Source: an uncultured Megamonas sp. (GTDB lineage Bacteria; Bacillota; Negativicutes; Selenomonadales; Selenomonadaceae). Taken from it: DNA of 6,364 nucleotides. Below, one piece after another: positions 4,365 to 6,364 of the stretch. Every line of letters begins with the position of its first letter. Positions within the stretch are counted from its first letter, which is position 1. Made by a program: the position numbers and the translations under genes. Under the pieces are notes generated by a model. That model worked only from the letters and a program-made list of their open reading frames with translations. It was not told the origin of the DNA and did no database searches. Location: the NCBI GenBank assembly GCA_900554895.1, contig USIX01000129.1, positions 1 through 6,364 on the forward strand, written 5' to 3'.

Positions 4365-5936
4365 ATGAGTAGAGATGTACAATTATTTTTGAACACTTGC
4401 AATAAAATAGATGAACTTAATGATAGCGAAAAAAGTAAAATCGTATTGACATACAGCAATATCACTAAGCTTGTCTATGTCGTCAAGTATTTAAAAAATA
4501 AGGAGTTGGACAAATTATATGCGCTGTATAAAAAACTGCAGAGTTTTTACTGCAAATTAATTCCGCGTATAAATTATGTCTATCGTGATGACAATCAAAT
4601 AATTGTCATTGAAGAATTTATTAACGGAAGAACACTGGAACAGGTAATGGCGGACAGAGAATTTTTTTCTGACGAAAGGATAAAAAATATTCTGCTGCAA
4701 CTATGTGAAGGGCTGTCTTTTCTGCACAAAAAGGATATTGTTCATCAGGATATAAAACCGGGCAATATTATTTTGACGAATGATGATGTTGTAAAGCTGA
4801 TAGATTTTGACGTGGCACGTACTTTTAAATACGGGCAGGATTTTAATACGCAGTATCTGGGTACGAAGGGATATGCAGCTCCTGAGCAGTACGGCTGGGG
4901 GCAGACGGACAACCGCTCTGATATTTATGCGCTTGGTATTACAATTAATCTGCTTAAACCGCAATCGGATTTATTGCAGAAAATCATAAAAAAGGCAGCA
5001 CAGTTCGACCCAGATAACAGGTATCAGTCAGTTGATGAGATTATGGCTGAAATTAATGATGAGTATAAATACTATTTCAAAGAACTTCCTTTAAATGAAA
5101 TAGAAGTAATGCTTAAAGATAAGATAAATATGTTTAAGCCGGATTTGCCGCAGCCGAAAGATTATGTATTTAACAAGAATGATATAGATGTATCTTTTCC
5201 GATAAGTCTTGTGAATTCGTATGATTTTGAAACGAAAGAGCAGGCATTGCAGGTTGCAATGGATGAATTTGAGCAGCTTATGTTCAATAATATGGACGAA
5301 TATATAATGGATACGCTTGATTATTATAAAACGTACTGCTTGAAAAAATACTGTGTTTATCAGACGAATGGCGAAAATTACTATTATAATGTCAACAGAC
5401 AGGTGGAACACATAATTGAAGAAATAAAGGCACGCTTCAGGCTTGATTTGCCGAAATACGTAAATACGTTTGAATTTATTCCGGACTATACGAATTTTTC
5501 CGGCAGTGAGGATAGAGCTAATTTTCATTTATGGCAGTTGAAACATATTGAAGAAACAAATTATACTGCGGAAATAAGGCAGAATTTTTTTAACCGGACA
5601 ATGGCCAATACAGCGCAGCGGTTTATTGCCTATGCTGACGAGTTTTTGCAGACAACGATAAGCATTGGAGAAAATCGTATTGTGAAAATCAAAGACGGAA
5701 AAAAAGTTATGGATACGGCATATAGTTTTAATATTGATAAGCTGTGTATCAAGTTTATGGAAGAAATTTTGAACAGTACGCAGAAAGTCCTGATGAATAA
5801 TCCGGTACTACAGGAGGATGTGGAAGGACTTTTGCAAAAATCGTATTTGCCGGCACTGAAAAAAGCTTTAGCGGAAAAAACGGAAGAAATAATGTCTTTT
5901 TTAAAACAAAACAATAAGACAGAAAAAGCATACTAA
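4365..5936 (+). CDS. Soluble Hanks-type Ser/Thr protein kinase with unknown C-terminal domain (523 aa)
   Basis: ATG 4365 lies eight bases after AGGG (4353-4356); the TTG at 4359 is less well placed. The kinase fold covers about residues 25-235: YVVKYL with a probable ATP-site Lys41, hinge IEEFINGRTL (82-91), catalytic loop HQDIKPGN (127-134, the usual HRD Arg is Gln), metal site DFD (147-149, usually DFG), GTKGYAAPEQYG (166-177) with APE at 172-174, and RSDIYALG (184-191). No glycine-rich P-loop is visible before the Lys. From about 240 to 523 follows a mostly helical, charged domain I cannot assign, without transmembrane segments or PASTA repeats, so the protein should be cytosolic. Catalytic residues Asp129, Lys131, Asn134 and Asp147 are present, so activity is plausible. 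It converges on an XRE gene. Confidence 0.93.
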   Translation: MSRDVQLFLNTCNKIDELNDSEKSKIVLTYSNITKLVYVVKYLKNKELDKLYALYKKLQSFYCKLIPRINYVYRDDNQIIVIEEFINGRTLEQVMADREFFSDERIKNILLQLCEGLSFLHKKDIVHQDIKPGNIILTNDDVVKLIDFDVARTFKYGQDFNTQYLGTKGYAAPEQYGWGQTDNRSDIYALGITINLLKPQSDLLQKIIKKAAQFDPDNRYQSVDEIMAEINDEYKYYFKELPLNEIEVMLKDKINMFKPDLPQPKDYVFNKNDIDVSFPISLVNSYDFETKEQALQVAMDEFEQLMFNNMDEYIMDTLDYYKTYCLKKYCVYQTNGENYYYNVNRQVEHIIEEIKARFRLDLPKYVNTFEFIPDYTNFSGSEDRANFHLWQLKHIEETNYTAEIRQNFFNRTMANTAQRFIAYADEFLQTTISIGENRIVKIKDGKKVMDTAYSFNIDKLCIKFMEEILNSTQKVLMNNPVLQEDVEGLLQKSYLPALKKALAEKTEEIMSFLKQNNKTEKAY

Positions 5937-5954
5937 ATATTTAGTATGCTTTTT
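5923..5954. terminator. Bidirectional terminator between convergent genes
   Basis: AAAAAGCATACTA (5923-5935) pairs with TAGTATGCTTTTT (5942-5954). The stem overlaps the last codons and TAA of the kinase gene. A five-base A run on the left and T run on the right let it work on both strands, serving the kinase transcript and the minus-strand gene that ends at 5970. Confidence 0.88.
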
Positions 5955-5969
5955 GTTCGTATTAAAAAT

Positions 5970-6364
5970 TTATATGAGAATTTCCGTTTCACCATATTGT
6001 GAAAGAAGCAAGTTGGTATCCAGCACGTTTAAATGTTCCTTTAATGAATAAATTATAATAGAGTCCCATCTGTTGCGCGGGTAAAGAGCATTATGGCAGG
6101 CGTGCCACAGCAGGTGATTTGTTTCTTTTTCATTTAATTGCATGCTGAGTGCCAGAGCTAAAACTTTTGTGCGTGCCGGATTTTTCTTCTCACCGGAAAA
6201 GATTTTATAAGCATAAGACTTATCCAGTCCGGAGTTTTTGATGACTTCTGTTTTATTTAAATGTTTGGTTTCTAACAGATTTTCCAGAAAATTTTTCAAG
6301 TCACCTTCTTTAAAATCATTTTCGTTTTCCGAAAAAAATTTTTGCAGATTTTTTTCTTCTTTCA
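5970..6364 (-). CDS. XRE-type HTH protein, partner of the kinase (5' end at window edge)
   Basis: The minus-strand frame is open from its TAA (5970-5972) to the right edge. TTG at 6299 is the only standard start codon within, but it is an unlikely start: upstream codons stay open and protein-like (KEEKNLQKFFSENEN). The two edge bases read TG on this strand, followed by AAA GAA GAA AAA. An ATG with its first base at 6365 would therefore give a natural start and a protein of about 131 residues. The middle holds an HTH (LNKTEVIKNSGLDKSYAYKI, then FSGEKKNPAR). The C-terminal part has LYPRNRWDSIIIYSL and a final LLLSQYGETEIL. I recall this XRE-like type beside bacterial Ser/Thr kinase genes, where it may be the regulator or substrate. 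That link is from memory, not shown here. Confidence 0.82.
   Translation of the reverse strand, partial: KEEKNLQKFFSENENDFKEGDLKNFLENLLETKHLNKTEVIKNSGLDKSYAYKIFSGEKKNPARTKVLALALSMQLNEKETNHLLWHACHNALYPRNRWDSIIIYSLKEHLNVLDTNLLLSQYGETEILI

Noticed and set aside
4807..4989. 60-codon plus-strand frame inside the kinase
   Set aside because: It lies within conserved kinase motifs in another frame and has no features of its own.
5091..5528. 145-codon minus-strand frame inside the kinase gene
   Set aside because: Its product is a low-complexity run of Ile, Arg, Phe and Tyr, typical of a reverse shadow of AT-rich coding DNA, with no ribosome site.

Overview
The window looks like a stretch of an AT-rich Bacillota chromosome. 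Signs are strong AGGAGG-type ribosome binding sites, short intergenic gaps, compact stem-plus-T terminators, and signal peptides and a lipobox of ordinary bacterial type. Secreted proteins, an LppM-like lipoprotein and a cytosolic Hanks-type kinase with an XRE partner would fit Negativicutes or Clostridia. That placement is an inference, as no rRNA or marker gene is present.

Region 1 (about 40-1141) is visibly more AT-rich and uses codons such as TTA, AGA and GGA, with little of the CCG and CGG seen later. It starts with a 90-bp tandem duplication that encodes two related 25-residue, cysteine-containing peptides, each behind a near-perfect Shine-Dalgarno sequence. A hairpin terminator separates these from an EcsC-family gene, which carries an in-frame TGA at codon 23 but is otherwise intact. 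A 49-residue zinc-ribbon-like protein follows, and a long hairpin terminator closes the block. This has the look of a small acquired or fast-evolving cassette.

Region 2 (about 1174-4223) looks like one operon: a small XRE repressor-like gene, a secreted beta-rich protein, a two-TM lipoprotein of the LppM/DUF3153 kind with a large extra C-terminal domain, and a second secreted protein. A perfect 7+1+7 palindrome overlaps the proposed -35 element in front of the XRE gene, suggesting autoregulation. The first secreted protein ends in TGA, but its frame continues for 17 protein-like codons.

Region 3 (about 4225-6364) holds a soluble Ser/Thr kinase fused to an unrecognised domain of about 285 residues. 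It converges on an XRE-type protein on the minus strand, whose start codon appears to lie exactly at the right edge of the window. The two share a symmetric bidirectional terminator. No rRNA, tRNA, CRISPR array, transposase or integrase was seen.
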